This document shows positions 45,030 through 55,912 of a DNA stretch of 64,000 bases, piece by piece. Both the position numbers and the translations under genes were made by a program. The stretch's first letter is position 1, and each line of letters starts with the position of its first letter. The notes beneath the pieces were generated by a model. The model did not search any database. It saw only the letters and a program-made list of their open reading frames with translations, and was not told where the DNA came from. The stretch is from Streptomyces sp. NBC_00094 (GTDB lineage: Bacteria; Actinomycetota; Actinomycetes; Streptomycetales; Streptomycetaceae): assembly GCF_026343125.1 (NCBI RefSeq), contig NZ_JAPEMB010000001.1, forward strand, positions 2,542,001-2,606,000. The letters are read 5' to 3'.

Positions 45030-46763
45030 GTGCTCATAAGACTTCTCCGAACCCACCTGCGGCCCTACCGAAAACCCATCGCGCTGCTCGTCCTGCTGCA
45101 GTTCCTGCAGACCTGCGCGAGCCTCTACCTGCCGACGCTGAACGCGGACATCATCGACAACGGTGTCGTGAACGGCGACACCGGCTACATCCTGCGCTTC
45201 GGCGCCCTGATGGTCGGCGTCTCCGTCGTGCAGGTCGTCTGCAACATCGGCGCCGTCTACTACGGCGCACGGACGGCGTCCGCGCTGGGCCGGGACATCC
45301 GCGGGGCGATCTTCGACCGGGTGCAGTCCTTCTCCGCGCGGGAGCTCGGCCACTTCGGCGCGCCCTCGCTGATCACCCGTACGACCAATGACGTGCAGCA
45401 GGTCCAGATGCTGGTCCTGATGGCGTTCACCCTGATGGTCTCCGCACCGATCATGTGTGTCGGCGGCATCGTGATGGCGCTCGGCCAGGACGTGCCGCTG
45501 TCGGCCGTGCTGCTCGCGGTCGTGCCGGTCCTCGGCGTCTCCGTCACCCTGATCGTCCGGCGGATGCGGCCGCTCTTCCGGACCATGCAGGAGCGCCTCG
45601 ACACGGTGAACCGGGTGCTGCGCGAGCAGATCACCGGCAACCGCGTCATCCGCGCCTTCGTGAAGGACGGGTACGAGGAGGAGCGGTTCCGCCGGGCCAA
45701 CGCCGACCTGACCGACGTGTCGATGTCGACCGGCCGGCTGATGGCGCTGATGTTCCCGGTCGTCATGACCGTCGTGAACGTCTCCAGCGTCGCCGTCGTC
45801 TGGTTCGGCGCGCACCGCATCGACAGCGGCGGGATGGAGATCGGCGCGCTGACCGCCTTCCTCGCCTATCTGATGCAGATCGTGATGGCCGTCATGATGG
45901 CCACCTTCATGTTCATGATGGTGCCGCGCGCCGAGGTGTGCGCCGAGCGCATCGAGGAGGTCCTCGCGACCGAGTCCAGCGTCGTCCCGCCGGCCGAGCC
46001 GGTGACGACCCTCGACCGGCGCGGGCACCTGGAGGTCAGGAGCGCGGACTTCCGGTACCCGGGCGCGGAGGAGTCGGTCCTCAAGGACGTCGGGCTCGTC
46101 GCCCGGCCCGGGGAGACGACCGCGATCATCGGGTCCACCGGCAGCGGCAAGTCGACGCTCCTCGGGCTCGTCCCCCGCCTCTTCGACGCCACCGGGGGCG
46201 AGGTCCTCGTCGACGGCGTCGACGTGCGGAAGCTCGACCCCGCGCTGATGGCGAGGACCGTGAGTCTCGTCCCGCAGAAGCCGTACCTGTTCTCCGGGAC
46301 GGTGGCGACGAACCTGCGGTACGGGAAGCCCGACGCGACCGACGAGGAGCTCTGGCACGCCCTGGAGGTCGCCCAGGCCGCCGACTTCGTCCGAGCCCTC
46401 GAGAACGGGCTGAACGCCCCGATCGCGCAGGGCGGCACGAACGTCTCCGGCGGTCAGCGGCAGCGGCTCGCCATCGCGCGGACGCTGGTGCGGAAGCCGG
46501 AGATCTACCTCTTCGACGACTCCTTCTCCGCCCTGGACTACGAGACCGACGCGCTGCTGCGCGAGGCGCTCCGGCGGGAGACGGCCGACTCGACCGTGGT
46601 GATCGTCGCCCAGCGGGTGGCGACCATCCGGGACGCCGACCGGATCATCGTCCTCGACGAGGGCCGGGTCGTCGGCACGGGCCGGCACCAGGAGCTGATG
46701 GTGGAGAACGAGACGTACCGGGAGATCGTGCTCTCCCAGCTGACCGAGGCGGAGGCAGCCTGA
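45030..46763 (+). CDS. ABC exporter half-transporter, degenerate ATPase subunit
   Basis: 577 residues. An N-terminal six-helix ABC exporter membrane domain (about 15-310) is followed by a nucleotide-binding domain with Walker A GSTGSGKST (about 366-374), signature VSGGQRQRLAIAR (about 471) and Walker B region YLFDDSFSALD (about 493). The residue after the Walker B Asp is Asp instead of the catalytic Glu, as in the degenerate subunit of heterodimeric exporters such as TM287/288. GTG at 45030 has a weak TAGGA site. The stop overlaps the ATG of the next gene (TGATG), so the two are cotranscribed and should pair. Confidence 0.88.
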   Translation: MLIRLLRTHLRPYRKPIALLVLLQFLQTCASLYLPTLNADIIDNGVVNGDTGYILRFGALMVGVSVVQVVCNIGAVYYGARTASALGRDIRGAIFDRVQSFSARELGHFGAPSLITRTTNDVQQVQMLVLMAFTLMVSAPIMCVGGIVMALGQDVPLSAVLLAVVPVLGVSVTLIVRRMRPLFRTMQERLDTVNRVLREQITGNRVIRAFVKDGYEEERFRRANADLTDVSMSTGRLMALMFPVVMTVVNVSSVAVVWFGAHRIDSGGMEIGALTAFLAYLMQIVMAVMMATFMFMMVPRAEVCAERIEEVLATESSVVPPAEPVTTLDRRGHLEVRSADFRYPGAEESVLKDVGLVARPGETTAIIGSTGSGKSTLLGLVPRLFDATGGEVLVDGVDVRKLDPALMARTVSLVPQKPYLFSGTVATNLRYGKPDATDEELWHALEVAQAADFVRALENGLNAPIAQGGTNVSGGQRQRLAIARTLVRKPEIYLFDDSFSALDYETDALLREALRRETADSTVVIVAQRVATIRDADRIIVLDEGRVVGTGRHQELMVENETYREIVLSQLTEAEAA

Positions 46764-48688
46764 TGGCCGGTCCTGGCGGACGCATGATGGCCGGTGGCGG
46801 CCCCGACCAGCGGTCGATGGACTTCAAGGGCTCGGGCAGACGGCTGCTGAAGCAGCTCGCGCCCGAGCGCGCCACGCTCTGGGTGATGCTGATCGCGGGC
46901 GTGCTGTCGGTGGCGGCCTCCGTGGTCGGGCCGAAGATCCTCGGCAAGGCGACCGACCTGGTCTTCGCGGGCGTCATCGGGCGGGAGTTCGAGGGCGGTA
47001 CGAAGGCGGAGGTCATCGAGGGACTCCGCGCGACGGGCGACTCCGGCAAGGCGGACATGCTCTCGGGGGTCGACTTCACCCCGGGGCAGGGCATCGACTT
47101 CGGCGCGGTCGGCGAGGTCCTGCTCTGGGTCCTCGCGATCTACGTGGCGGCGGGCCTGCTGATGCTGGTCTCCACCCGTATGTCGATCAAGGTGATCAAC
47201 CGGACGGTCTTCCGGATGCGGGAGGACGTCCAGACGAAGCTGGCGCGGCTGCCGCTGTCGTACTTCGACAAGGCGAAGCGCGGCGAGGTCCTGTCCCGGG
47301 CGACCAACGACATCGACAACATCTCGCAGACCCTCCAGCAGTCGATGGGCCAGCTGGTCAACTCGCTGCTCACGATCGTCGGCGTCCTCGCGATGATGTT
47401 CTGGATCTCGCCGCTGCTCGCCCTGGTGGCGCTGGTGACGGTGCCGGTCTCGGTCTTCGTCGCGGCGAAGATCGGCAAGCGCTCGCAGCCGCACTTCGTG
47501 CAGCAGTGGAAGTCCACGGGCACGCTGAACGCGCACGTGGAGGAGATGTACACCGGGCACACCCTGGTGAAGGTCTTCGGCCGGCAGGAGGAGTCCGCGC
47601 GGGACTTCGCCGAGCAGAACGAGGCCCTCTACGAGGCCGGGTTCAAGGCGCAGTTCAACAGCGGCGTGATGCAGCCGGTGATGTTCTTCGTCTCGAACAT
47701 CAACTACGTCCTGGTGGCCGTGGTCGGCGGTCTGCGGGTGGCGAGCGGCACGCTCTCCATCGGTGACGTGCAGGCCTTCATCCAGTACTCGCGCCAGTTC
47801 TCGATGCCGCTGACGCAGGTCGCGTCGATGGCGAACCTGGTGCAGTCGGGCGTGGCCTCGGCGGAGCGGGTCTTCGAGCTCCTCGACGCCGAGGAGCAGG
47901 AGCCGGACGCGCCGACGAGCGAGCACCCGGCGGACCTCAAGGGCAAGGTCGCCCTGGAGGGCGTCTCCTTCCGGTACGAGAAGGACAAGCCGCTCATCGA
48001 GGACCTGTCGCTCACCGTGGAGCCGGGCCAGACGGTCGCGATCGTCGGCCCGACGGGAGCGGGCAAGACGACCCTCGTGAACCTCCTCATGCGGTTCTAC
48101 GAGGTCACGGGCGGCCGGATCACCCTGGACGGCGTCGACGTCGCGAAGATGTCCCGCGAGGACCTGCGCAAGGGCGTCGGCATGGTCCTCCAGGACACGT
48201 GGCTGTTCGGCGGGACCATCGCCGACAACATCGCGTACGGCGCCACGCGCGAGGTCACCCGGGCGGAGGTCGAGGAGGCGGCACGGGCCGCGCACGCCGA
48301 CCGGTTCATCCGCACCCTGCCCGACGGCTACGACACGGTCATCGACGACGACGGGGCCGGGGTCAGCGCGGGCGAGAAGCAGCTGATCACCATCGCGCGG
48401 GCGTTCCTGTCCGACCCGGTGATCCTCGTCCTCGACGAGGCCACCAGCTCGGTCGACACCCGCACCGAGGTGCTCATCCAGAAGGCGATGGCCCGACTGG
48501 CCGACGGGCGCACCTCGTTCGTCATCGCGCACCGGCTCTCCACGATCCGGGACGCGGACGTGATCCTGGTGATGGAGAGCGGCTCGATCGTCGAACAGGG
48601 CACCCATGAGGAGCTGTTGGCGTCCGGCGGGGCCTATGCCCGATTGTACGCGGCGCAGTTCGCCCAGGCGGTCGTCGAAGTGGACTGA
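46763..48688 (+). CDS. ABC exporter half-transporter, partner subunit
   Basis: 641 residues. After a flexible Gly-rich N-terminus comes the six-helix membrane domain (about 35-385), with a charged insert after the first helix (about 74-110). The nucleotide-binding domain has Walker [10 protein letters not shown] (about 431), signature GVSAGEKQLITIARA (about 532; non-canonical) and Walker [12 protein letters not shown] with catalytic Glu. The non-canonical signature together with the upstream partner's Asp would form one degenerate ATP site, and this subunit's Glu with the partner's VSGGQ would form the active one. Exported substrate unknown; multidrug or lipid export is typical. Paralogue of the broken gene at 62274. 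Confidence 0.9.
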   Translation: MAGPGGRMMAGGGPDQRSMDFKGSGRRLLKQLAPERATLWVMLIAGVLSVAASVVGPKILGKATDLVFAGVIGREFEGGTKAEVIEGLRATGDSGKADMLSGVDFTPGQGIDFGAVGEVLLWVLAIYVAAGLLMLVSTRMSIKVINRTVFRMREDVQTKLARLPLSYFDKAKRGEVLSRATNDIDNISQTLQQSMGQLVNSLLTIVGVLAMMFWISPLLALVALVTVPVSVFVAAKIGKRSQPHFVQQWKSTGTLNAHVEEMYTGHTLVKVFGRQEESARDFAEQNEALYEAGFKAQFNSGVMQPVMFFVSNINYVLVAVVGGLRVASGTLSIGDVQAFIQYSRQFSMPLTQVASMANLVQSGVASAERVFELLDAEEQEPDAPTSEHPADLKGKVALEGVSFRYEKDKPLIEDLSLTVEPGQTVAIVGPTGAGKTTLVNLLMRFYEVTGGRITLDGVDVAKMSREDLRKGVGMVLQDTWLFGGTIADNIAYGATREVTRAEVEEAARAAHADRFIRTLPDGYDTVIDDDGAGVSAGEKQLITIARAFLSDPVILVLDEATSSVDTRTEVLIQKAMARLADGRTSFVIAHRLSTIRDADVILVMESGSIVEQGTHEELLASGGAYARLYAAQFAQAVVEVD

Positions 48689-48754
48689 CCTGCGGTCACC
48701 TTGCGTTCCGGGAAGTGATCGACTCCTGATGGCCCGTGTCGCATGATGTGCGGC

Positions 48755-49960
48755 ATGGGTCATTTGGTGAAGAACAAGGGGTACTGGGTGCCGTCGGTCG
48801 CCCTCCGGGTGCGGATACCGGGCGCGGAGGCCGCAGCGCTACTCCTCGACGGGTCCGGGCGGGTCCGCGGCGACGCGGATCTGGTCTTCGATGGGCAGCC
48901 CTCGCACCCGTCGGGGGCGGTGCGGCTCGGCCCGTCGGATATCGGCCTCGACCTCGACCTGAACGAGGTCGAGCCCGCGATCGAGCGGATCGTGGTCGCG
49001 GGGTGGAGCCGGCACGGCGGCTTCGGAGAGCCCCCGGTGCTCGACGCGGTCGCACCGGACGGTTCGACCGTGCTCTCGTACGCGCCGTCGGAAGCGCCGG
49101 ACATGCCCGCCGTCGCGGTCGGTGTCTTCTACCGGGAGGCCGGCGGCTGGAAGTTCGACGGTGTCGGGGAGGGGTACGGCGCCGGACTGGCGGGCCTCGT
49201 CACGGCGTACGGGGTCGAGGTCACCGAGGACGAGCGGGTGCCGGTCCTGGGGCCGGTGCGGCTGACCGGCGTGGTGAAGGTGCCGGGACAGGTACCGGCA
49301 CCCGGCGGGTACGTGCCGGGGCTCTTCCCGCCGTTGGAACGGCCCTACCACCTGGTCGAGGGCTGGGAGTTCGGCGAGGTCTTCGAGCCCTTCACCGCCG
49401 AGGGCCACGGCCACCAGGTGATCACCGTCGACCCGTCGCCGTCGGGTCCCGTCCTCGTCGAGCTGGCGCACGAGGGAGAGGGGTACGTCTCCCTCTTTCC
49501 GCTCAACAAGAGGAACAAGGACGAGGACTTCCTCTTCGCCTCCGCGCTGCCCGACCACCGGGGCAGCAAGATCCTGCAGGCCCCGAGCGACCGTCCCCTG
49601 CGCTTCCGGATCACCGCCACGGGCCGGTGGGTGCTGCGGGTGAAGCCGGTCGCGGCGGCCCGCCGCATCGAGAACGTCCTGCACGGCTACGGCGCCGAGG
49701 CGCTCCTGTACACCGGCGGGGTGGCCGACCTGCGGGTCGACTTCTTCGGCACGACCGAGATCGAGGGCGGCTACGCCAGCCTCTCCACGTACGAGGTGAA
49801 GGGCCGCACGAGCGTGCCGAGCGACGACCGGCTGCTGTTCACCAGCAACGGAAGGATGCGGCGGTCGGTTCCGCTCTCGGCGGGCCCGCTGGTGCTGCGC
49901 TACTTCGCGGCGGGCCCGTGGACGCTGACCGTCGGGGAGGTCGACCCGGACAGGTCCTAG
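48755..49960 (+). CDS. TerD-like domain protein
   Basis: 401 residues, soluble. The N-terminal 175 residues match the TerD stress-protein fold: [20 protein letters not shown] (about 29-48), [21 protein letters not shown], and [21 protein letters not shown]. The calcium-site acidic residues of TerD appear largely present. The C-terminal part (about 190-400) is beta-rich and I do not recognise it. TerD proteins are linked to tellurite resistance and stress; the role here is unknown. ATG at 48755 is chosen as the first codon before [11 protein letters not shown]; two upstream in-frame Mets exist (48743, 48746) and no ribosome site decides. Confidence 0.75.
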   Translation: MGHLVKNKGYWVPSVALRVRIPGAEAAALLLDGSGRVRGDADLVFDGQPSHPSGAVRLGPSDIGLDLDLNEVEPAIERIVVAGWSRHGGFGEPPVLDAVAPDGSTVLSYAPSEAPDMPAVAVGVFYREAGGWKFDGVGEGYGAGLAGLVTAYGVEVTEDERVPVLGPVRLTGVVKVPGQVPAPGGYVPGLFPPLERPYHLVEGWEFGEVFEPFTAEGHGHQVITVDPSPSGPVLVELAHEGEGYVSLFPLNKRNKDEDFLFASALPDHRGSKILQAPSDRPLRFRITATGRWVLRVKPVAAARRIENVLHGYGAEALLYTGGVADLRVDFFGTTEIEGGYASLSTYEVKGRTSVPSDDRLLFTSNGRMRRSVPLSAGPLVLRYFAAGPWTLTVGEVDPDRS

Positions 49961-50985
49961 TCCAGATAGCCCCGCAGCTGGTCGGAGTAGGCGTGGTCCC
50001 GCAGTTTGCCGAGGGTCTTGGACTCGATCTGGCGGATGCGTTCGCGCGTCACGCCGAAGATGCGTCCTATCTCCTCCAGGGTGCGGGGCCTGCCGTCGTC
50101 GAGGCCGTAGCGGAGCTGGACGACCTTCCGTTCCCGCTCGCCGAGGGTGGAGAGCACGTCCTCCAGGTGGCGGCGGAGCAGTAGGAAGGCGGCGGACTCG
50201 ACGGGTGAGGCGGCGTCGCCGTCCTCGATGAGGTCGCCGAGGGCGACGTCGTCCTCCTCGCCGACGGGGGCGTGCAGGGAGACCGGTTCCTGGGCGAGGC
50301 GGAGGACCTCGCCGACCCGCTCGGGGGCCAGGTCCAGCTGGGCGGCGACCTCCTCGGCGGTGGGTTCGTAGCCGCGCTCCTGGAGCATCCGGCGCTGGAC
50401 GCGGATGACCCGGTTGATGAGCTCGACGACGTGCACGGGGACGCGGATGGTCCGGGCCTGGTCGGCGAGGGCCCGGGACATCGCCTGGCGGATCCACCAG
50501 GTCGCGTACGTGGAGAACTTGTAGCCGCGCGCGTAGTCGAACTTCTCGACGGCCCGGATGAGGCCGAGGTTCCCCTCCTGGACGAGGTCGAGCATGGTGA
50601 GGCCGCGGCCGATGTACCGCTTGGCGACGGAGACGACGAGGCGGAGGTTGGCCTCGATGAGCCTGCGTTTGGCGATCCGGCCGAGGACGACGAGCCGGTC
50701 CAGGTCGCCCGCCAACCGGCTGTCCAGGTCGGGGGTGTTGGTGAGCTTCTCCTCGGCGAAGAGCCCGGCCTCGACCCGGCGGGCGAGGTCGACCTCCTCC
50801 TCGGCGCTCAGCAGCGGGATGCGTCCGATCTCGCGCAGGTACTGCCGGAAGAGGTCGGAGGAGGGCCCGCCGCCACCGGGATCGGCGCGCCGCCGCTGGA
50901 CCGGGACCTCGGGCTCCTCGTCGAGGTCGGGCTCGGTGGCGGGCTGTGACGGTTCCTGGGACACGGACTCGGTCTGGGTCTGCAC
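49957..50985 (-). CDS. hrdA: Primary-like sigma factor HrdA (sigma-70 group 2)
   Basis: 342 residues. Directs RNA polymerase to sigma-70-type promoters. Region 1.2 ([23 protein letters not shown]), region 2 ([45 protein letters not shown]), region 3 and region 4 ([20 protein letters not shown]) are complete. It lacks the long N-terminal extension of HrdB. Assignment as HrdA rests on position directly downstream of dnaG, as I recall for the S. coelicolor hrdA locus. GTG at 50985 follows GGAGG 9 nt upstream. The stop overlaps the TerD-like gene's end by 4 nt on the opposite strand. Confidence 0.85.
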   Translation of the reverse strand: MQTQTESVSQEPSQPATEPDLDEEPEVPVQRRRADPGGGGPSSDLFRQYLREIGRIPLLSAEEEVDLARRVEAGLFAEEKLTNTPDLDSRLAGDLDRLVVLGRIAKRRLIEANLRLVVSVAKRYIGRGLTMLDLVQEGNLGLIRAVEKFDYARGYKFSTYATWWIRQAMSRALADQARTIRVPVHVVELINRVIRVQRRMLQERGYEPTAEEVAAQLDLAPERVGEVLRLAQEPVSLHAPVGEEDDVALGDLIEDGDAASPVESAAFLLLRRHLEDVLSTLGERERKVVQLRYGLDDGRPRTLEEIGRIFGVTRERIRQIESKTLGKLRDHAYSDQLRGYLD

Positions 50986-51146
50986 GGGGGGCGACCTCCA
51001 GGGCGGGTGATCGCTGCCGGTTCGGGGGGCGCTACGGCAACGGGACGGCACCGTCACCCAGTGTGGGGTACGACACATCGCCGCCACGAGGGGCGTGCGG
51101 TGACTTTTTGGATCCGCCGGGTGACCCAGCGTGGATGACGGGCGCG

Positions 51147-53042
51147 TCAGAGCGCCGCAGCGCCGTTGTTCCGCAGGGACTGCCCGTACTGGGTGAGCAC
51201 CCACAGTTCGTTCTGCACGGCGGCGTGCTGCTCCGGGTCGCCGTGGGCGCCGAGCCGGGCCAGGGTGCCCTGGACGTCGCGGATGCGGCGGTCGACGGCC
51301 CGCAGCCGGACGGTGACGAGCTGGTCGCCCGCGTACGCCTCGTCGACGGACTTGGCGAAGATCGCCTCGACGGCGAGTTCCGTGACGAGGGCGCGGACGC
51401 TGTCGTTGGGCGCGGCCTCGCGGACGGCGGAGAGGTAGTCGGAGGGGGCTCCGGTGGCGCCGCCCGCGTCCTGGACGCACTGGCGGACGGCCGCGTAGGG
51501 CGGGGCGGTGAACTCGTCGATGCCGTACGCGTCGAAGGCCGGGGAGACCAGTTCGGGGCGCTGGAGGGCGAGCTTGAGGAGTTCGCGCTCGGTGCGGTGG
51601 GCGGGGCTGCGCAGGTTGAGCGCGGGGCCGGCGGGCCCGGCCGACGGGGCCGGGGTGTCGTAGGTGCGCTGCCGGGACCGCTGCTGCTCCGGGGCCTTGC
51701 CGCCGCCTCCGCCGCGCTGCCAGCGGGCGAGCTGGGCGACCCGGTGGACGACGAACTGGGTGTCGAGGATGCCGACCAGGCCGGCGAGCTGGACGGCGAC
51801 CCTGTGCTGCACGGCGAGGTTCTTGATCTTCGCGACGACCGGGGCGGCCTCGTCGAGGCCGGCGGCCTGGCCCGCCGGGGTCTCCAGGTCGTACCGGTTC
51901 ACGATCTGGCGCAGGGCGAACTCGAAGAGCGGGGTGCGCGGCTCGGTGAGTTCGGCGACGGCCTGGTCGCCCTTGGCGAGCCGCAGCTCGCAGGGGTCCA
52001 TGCCGTCGGGGGCGATCGCGATGTAGGTCTCGGCGGCGAACTTCTGGTCGTCCTCGAAGGCGCGCAGGGCGGCCTTCTGGCCGGCGGCGTCGCCGTCGAA
52101 GGTGAAGATGACGCGGGCCGAGCCGTTGTCCATGAGGAGGCGGCGGAGGATCTTGATGTGGTCGCCGCCGAAGGCGGTGCCGCAGGTCGCGATGGCGGTG
52201 GTGACGCCGGCGAGGTGGCAGGCCATGACGTCGGTGTAGCCCTCGACGACGACGGCCCGGCTGACCTTGGCGATGTCCTTCTTGGCCAGGTCGATGCCGT
52301 ACAGCACCTGGGACTTCTTGTAGATCGGCGTCTCGGGCGTGTTGAGGTACTTGGGGCCGTTGTCGTCGTCGCGGAGCTTGCGCGCGCCGAAGCCGACGAC
52401 CTCGCCGCCGACGTCCCTGATCGGCCACATGAGGCGGCCGCGGAAGCGGTCGATGGGGCCGCGGCGGCCGTCCTGGGAGAGGCCGGAGAGGATCAGTTCC
52501 TTGTCGGAGAAGCCCTTGCCGCGCAGGAAGCGGGTGAGGTGGTCCCAGCCGGCCGGGGAGTAGCCGACGCCGAAGTGCGCGGCGGCGGCCTGGTCGAAGC
52601 CGCGCTCGGCGAGGAACTTTCGGCCGATCTCGGCTTCGGGCGAGTCGAGTTGATCGATGTAGAACTGGGTGGCGACCTTGTGCGCCTCGACCAGGCGGAT
52701 GCGCTCCCCGCGCTGGTGGCCGGGGTTGTAGCCGCCTTCCTCGTACCGCAGGGTGATGCCCGCCTTGGCGGCGAGGCGCTCGACCGTCTCCGAGAAGGAG
52801 AGGTGGTCGATCTTCATCACGAAGGCGAAGGTGTCGCCGCCTTCCTGGCAGCCGAAGCAGTGGAAGAGTCCCTTGCTGGGGCTGACCTGGAAGGAAGGCG
52901 ACTTCTCGTCGTGGAAGGGGCAGAGCCCCTTGAGGTTTCCGCCGCCCGCGTTGCGTAGCTGGAGGTACTCGGACACGACGGCGTCGATCGGGACCGCGTC
53001 CCGGACCGCCTTCACGTCGTCATCGTTGATCCTGCCTGCCAC
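51147..53042 (-). CDS. dnaG: DNA primase DnaG
   Basis: 631 residues. Synthesises RNA primers at the replication fork. The N-terminal zinc-binding domain has C41-x2-H44 and C62-x2-C65 ([23 protein letters not shown]). The catalytic core includes GFGARKL and the Toprim motifs [10 protein letters not shown] and [13 protein letters not shown]. The C-terminal helicase-binding domain is present. Start GTG at 53042. hrdA follows 161 nt downstream on the same strand, the remnant of the dnaG-rpoD arrangement seen in many bacteria. Confidence 0.95.
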   Translation of the reverse strand: MAGRINDDDVKAVRDAVPIDAVVSEYLQLRNAGGGNLKGLCPFHDEKSPSFQVSPSKGLFHCFGCQEGGDTFAFVMKIDHLSFSETVERLAAKAGITLRYEEGGYNPGHQRGERIRLVEAHKVATQFYIDQLDSPEAEIGRKFLAERGFDQAAAAHFGVGYSPAGWDHLTRFLRGKGFSDKELILSGLSQDGRRGPIDRFRGRLMWPIRDVGGEVVGFGARKLRDDDNGPKYLNTPETPIYKKSQVLYGIDLAKKDIAKVSRAVVVEGYTDVMACHLAGVTTAIATCGTAFGGDHIKILRRLLMDNGSARVIFTFDGDAAGQKAALRAFEDDQKFAAETYIAIAPDGMDPCELRLAKGDQAVAELTEPRTPLFEFALRQIVNRYDLETPAGQAAGLDEAAPVVAKIKNLAVQHRVAVQLAGLVGILDTQFVVHRVAQLARWQRGGGGGKAPEQQRSRQRTYDTPAPSAGPAGPALNLRSPAHRTERELLKLALQRPELVSPAFDAYGIDEFTAPPYAAVRQCVQDAGGATGAPSDYLSAVREAAPNDSVRALVTELAVEAIFAKSVDEAYAGDQLVTVRLRAVDRRIRDVQGTLARLGAHGDPEQHAAVQNELWVLTQYGQSLRNNGAAAL

Positions 53043-53106
53043 GCATGAAGTGTACGGGGGTCCGGGGGTCGCCTTCCGGGAAGTGCCGGGGCCGGGGACG
53101 GACGGG

Positions 53107-54369
53107 TTACGGGACCAGGCTCTCCAGGGGGACGGAGGGGTCGGCGAGGGCGTCCGGGTCCACGGCCGTACGGGAGCGGATGAGCCGCTGGATCGGCTCT
53201 GTGACGTCCCACACGTTCACGTTCATGCCCGCGAGGACCCGGCCCTCCTTGAGCCAGAAGGCGATGAACTCGCGCTTGCCGGTGTCGCCGCGGACCACGA
53301 CCTGGTCGTACGTGCCCGGGGGCGCCCAGCCGGAGTACTCCATGCCCAGGTCGTACTGGTCGGAGAAGAAGTAGGGCACCCGGTCGTAGGAGACGGTCTG
53401 CCCGAGCATGGCGCGGGCGGCGGCCGGGCCGCCGTTGAGGGCGTTGGCCCAGTGCTCGACCCGGAGCCGGGTGTGGAGCAGCGGGTGGTGGGCGGCGGCC
53501 ACGTCGCCGGCGGCGTGGATGTCGGGGTCGGAGGTGCGCAGGGACGCGTCGACGGCGATGCCGCCGCCGTCGGCCCGGTCGACGAGGGCGAGCCCGGAGT
53601 TCTCGGCGAGGGCGGTACGGGGGGCGGCGCCGATCGCGGCGAGCACGGCGTGCGCCGGGTGCTCCTCGCCGTCGTCGGTGCGGACGGCGAGGACCATGCC
53701 GTCCTGGCCGACGATCTCGGTGAGCCGGGCGCCGAAGTGGAAGCGGACGCCGTGGTCGGCGTGGAGGTCGGCGAAGAGCTGGCCGAGCTCGGGGCCGAGG
53801 ACGCGGTGGAGCGGGGTGGGGTCGGACTCGACGACGGTGACCTCGGCGCCGTAGCCGCGGGCCGCGGCGGCGACCTCCAGGCCGATCCAGCCGCCGCCGG
53901 CGATCACCAGGTGGCCGTTGTCCCGGCCGAGGGTCGCGAGGACCTGGCGGAGCCGGTCGGCGTGGGCGAGCCGGCGCAGGTGGTGGACGCCGGCGAGTTC
54001 GGTGCCGGGGATGTCGAGGCGTCGCGGCTCGGCGCCGGTGGCGAGGAGCAGCTTGTCGTAGCGGATGACGGTGCCGTCGCCGAGGCGCACGGTGCGGGCC
54101 TCGCGGTCGACGGCGGTGACGGACTGGCCGAGGTGGAGCTCGATGTCGTTCCGCGCGTACCAGGCGGCCTCGTGGACGAAGACGCTGTCGCGTTCCTTGG
54201 CGCCGGTGAGGTAGCCCTTGGAGAGGGGTGGGCGCTCGTAGGGGTGGTCGCGTTCGTCGCCGATGAGGATCACCCGGCCGTTGAACCCCTCGGAGCGCAG
54301 TGTCTCCGCCGCCTTGGCCCCTGCCAGCCCCCCGCCGACGATGACAAAGGTCTGATCTGCGTCGACCAC
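53107..54369 (-). CDS. FAD/NAD(P)H ferredoxin-reductase-like oxidoreductase
   Basis: 420 residues, cytoplasmic flavoprotein. The FAD-binding motif VIVGGGLAGAKAAETLR is at residues 8-24, an ATG motif (LLLATGAEPRR) near 110, the NAD(P)H Rossmann motif VIAGGGWIGLEVAAAA near 152, and the second FAD motif DPDIHAAGDVAA near 285. This order fits BphA4/ThcD-type reductases that pass electrons to small ferredoxins, often for cytochrome P450 or oxygenase systems. No such partner is adjacent. GTG at 54369 follows GGAGG with 7-nt spacing. Confidence 0.9.
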   Translation of the reverse strand: MVDADQTFVIVGGGLAGAKAAETLRSEGFNGRVILIGDERDHPYERPPLSKGYLTGAKERDSVFVHEAAWYARNDIELHLGQSVTAVDREARTVRLGDGTVIRYDKLLLATGAEPRRLDIPGTELAGVHHLRRLAHADRLRQVLATLGRDNGHLVIAGGGWIGLEVAAAARGYGAEVTVVESDPTPLHRVLGPELGQLFADLHADHGVRFHFGARLTEIVGQDGMVLAVRTDDGEEHPAHAVLAAIGAAPRTALAENSGLALVDRADGGGIAVDASLRTSDPDIHAAGDVAAAHHPLLHTRLRVEHWANALNGGPAAARAMLGQTVSYDRVPYFFSDQYDLGMEYSGWAPPGTYDQVVVRGDTGKREFIAFWLKEGRVLAGMNVNVWDVTEPIQRLIRSRTAVDPDALADPSVPLESLVP

Positions 54370-54532
54370 GTCGTTTCCTCCTCGTTGCGACCGGTTCCAA
54401 CCTACGCCCCCGGGCGTTCGTCCGGCCGTTCCGCCTCGGGGCGTGCATGCGAGCGTCCCGCATGGAGGGAGGGGAGGGAAGAGGACCTGACTCCCCCGGC
54501 CGCGACCCCGGCCTGATCGGCAAGACGCCCCA

Positions 54533-54569
54533 TAGGGCCTGTCTGACAATTGGCGTCGGATAGGCCCTA
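54533..54569. terminator. Inverted repeat overlapping the dGTPase stop
   Basis: 15-nt arms (54533-54547 and 54555-54569) with two mismatches around AATTGGC; the right arm overlaps the TAG of the dGTPase gene. A close relative (GCCTGTCCGACAATTCGC) lies at 61301. Just left, at about 54511, is CCTGATCGGCAAGAC, seen also at 44914. These look like dispersed gene-end repeats. Confidence 0.65.
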
Positions 54570-55877
54570 GGCGTGGTGCGGGCGGAGGTAGCGGTGGAGG
54601 GCGCGGGCGGAGGCGTCGGTGAGGGAGGCGATCTGGTCGACGATGACGCGCTTGCGGGAGCGGTCGTTCCGGGCGGCGTCGAACGCGGCCCGGAACTGCG
54701 GTTCGAGGCCGTCGGGGGCGCGGACGACGAGGGCCTCGGCGAGTTCGGCGACGACGACGCGCTGGTCGGCGCGGAGCACCTCCTGTTCGGCGCGCTGCAT
54801 CACGTACCGGTCGGCGACGGCCTTGAGGACGGCGCATTCGTTGCGCGCCTCGCGGGGGACGACGAGCTCGGCGCCGTACCGGGTGAGGCGGCCCGATCCC
54901 CATGCCTGGCGGGTGGCGCCCTCGGCGGCGAGGCAGAAGCGGCCGATGAGCTGGCTGGTGGCGTCCTTGAGGCGGGCCTGGGCGACGGCCGAGCCGTCGT
55001 AGCCGTGGGGCCACCACTCCTGGTCGACGAGCCGGTCGAGGGCTTCGGCGAGCTCCTGGGGGTCGGTGTCCTCGGGGACGTAGCGCCCGATGGCGACGGA
55101 CCAGATGTCGGCGCGCTCGGGCTCGGAGAGCAGCATGTTGGGGTCGATGTGCCCGGCGTGCAGGCCGTCCTCGAAGTCGTGGACGGAGTAGGCGACGTCG
55201 TCGGACCAGTCCATGACCTGGGCCTCGAAGCACTTGCGGTGGGCGGGGGCGCCTTCCCGGATCCACGCGAAGACGGGCAGGTCGTCCTCGTACACGCCGA
55301 ACTTGGGCGAGCCGGGGTCGTCGGGGTGGCCGCCGCGCGGCCAGGGGTACTTGGTGGCGGCATCGAGGGCGGCGCGGGTGAGGTTCAGTCCGACGCTGAC
55401 GAGTTCGCCCTCCGGGTCCTTCACGAAGCGCTTGGGCTCGATACGGGTGAGGAGGCGGAGCGACTGGGCGTTGCCCTCGAAGCCGCCGCAGTCCTTGGCG
55501 ACGTCGTTGAGCGCCTGCTCGCCGTTGTGCCCGAAGGGCGGGTGGCCCATGTCGTGGGAGAGGCAGGCGGCCTCGACGAGGTCGGGGTCGCAGCCGAGGG
55601 CGGCGCCGAGCTCGCGGCCGACCTGGGCGCACTCCAGGGAGTGGGTGAGCCGGGTGCGGGGGCTGGCGTCCCAGGCGTGGCTGCGGGTGCCGGGGGTGAC
55701 GACCTGGGTCTTGCCGGCGAGCCTGCGCAGCGAGGCGGAGTGCAGCACGCGGGCGCGGTCGCGCTGGAAGGCGGTGCGGCCGGGGCGCTTGTCGGGTTCG
55801 GCGGCCCAGCGCTCGGTCGCGGCGGAGTCGTAGCCGGGGGTCCCCGTGATGTCTGCGGTGTCCTCGATGCCTTCCAT
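54567..55877 (-). CDS. dgt: Deoxyguanosinetriphosphate triphosphohydrolase-like HD protein
   Basis: 436 residues. Hydrolyses dNTPs, typically dGTP, to nucleoside and triphosphate. The HD-domain metal ligands are visible: H in [11 protein letters not shown] in [15 protein letters not shown], and D in [13 protein letters not shown]. Length fits the Dgt type 2 group. ATG at 55877 has a weak ribosome site; no better start lies nearby. On the same strand as dnaG and hrdA, but separated by the flavoprotein and a repeat, so its transcription is probably separate. It follows the CbiX-like chelatase gene by 35 nt and the two could be cotranscribed. Confidence 0.92.
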   Translation of the reverse strand: MEGIEDTADITGTPGYDSAATERWAAEPDKRPGRTAFQRDRARVLHSASLRRLAGKTQVVTPGTRSHAWDASPRTRLTHSLECAQVGRELGAALGCDPDLVEAACLSHDMGHPPFGHNGEQALNDVAKDCGGFEGNAQSLRLLTRIEPKRFVKDPEGELVSVGLNLTRAALDAATKYPWPRGGHPDDPGSPKFGVYEDDLPVFAWIREGAPAHRKCFEAQVMDWSDDVAYSVHDFEDGLHAGHIDPNMLLSEPERADIWSVAIGRYVPEDTDPQELAEALDRLVDQEWWPHGYDGSAVAQARLKDATSQLIGRFCLAAEGATRQAWGSGRLTRYGAELVVPREARNECAVLKAVADRYVMQRAEQEVLRADQRVVVAELAEALVVRAPDGLEPQFRAAFDAARNDRSRKRVIVDQIASLTDASARALHRYLRPHHA

Positions 55878-55912
55878 GCGTCGAAGGTAACCGGAGGGAC
55901 CGACAGAAGAGC

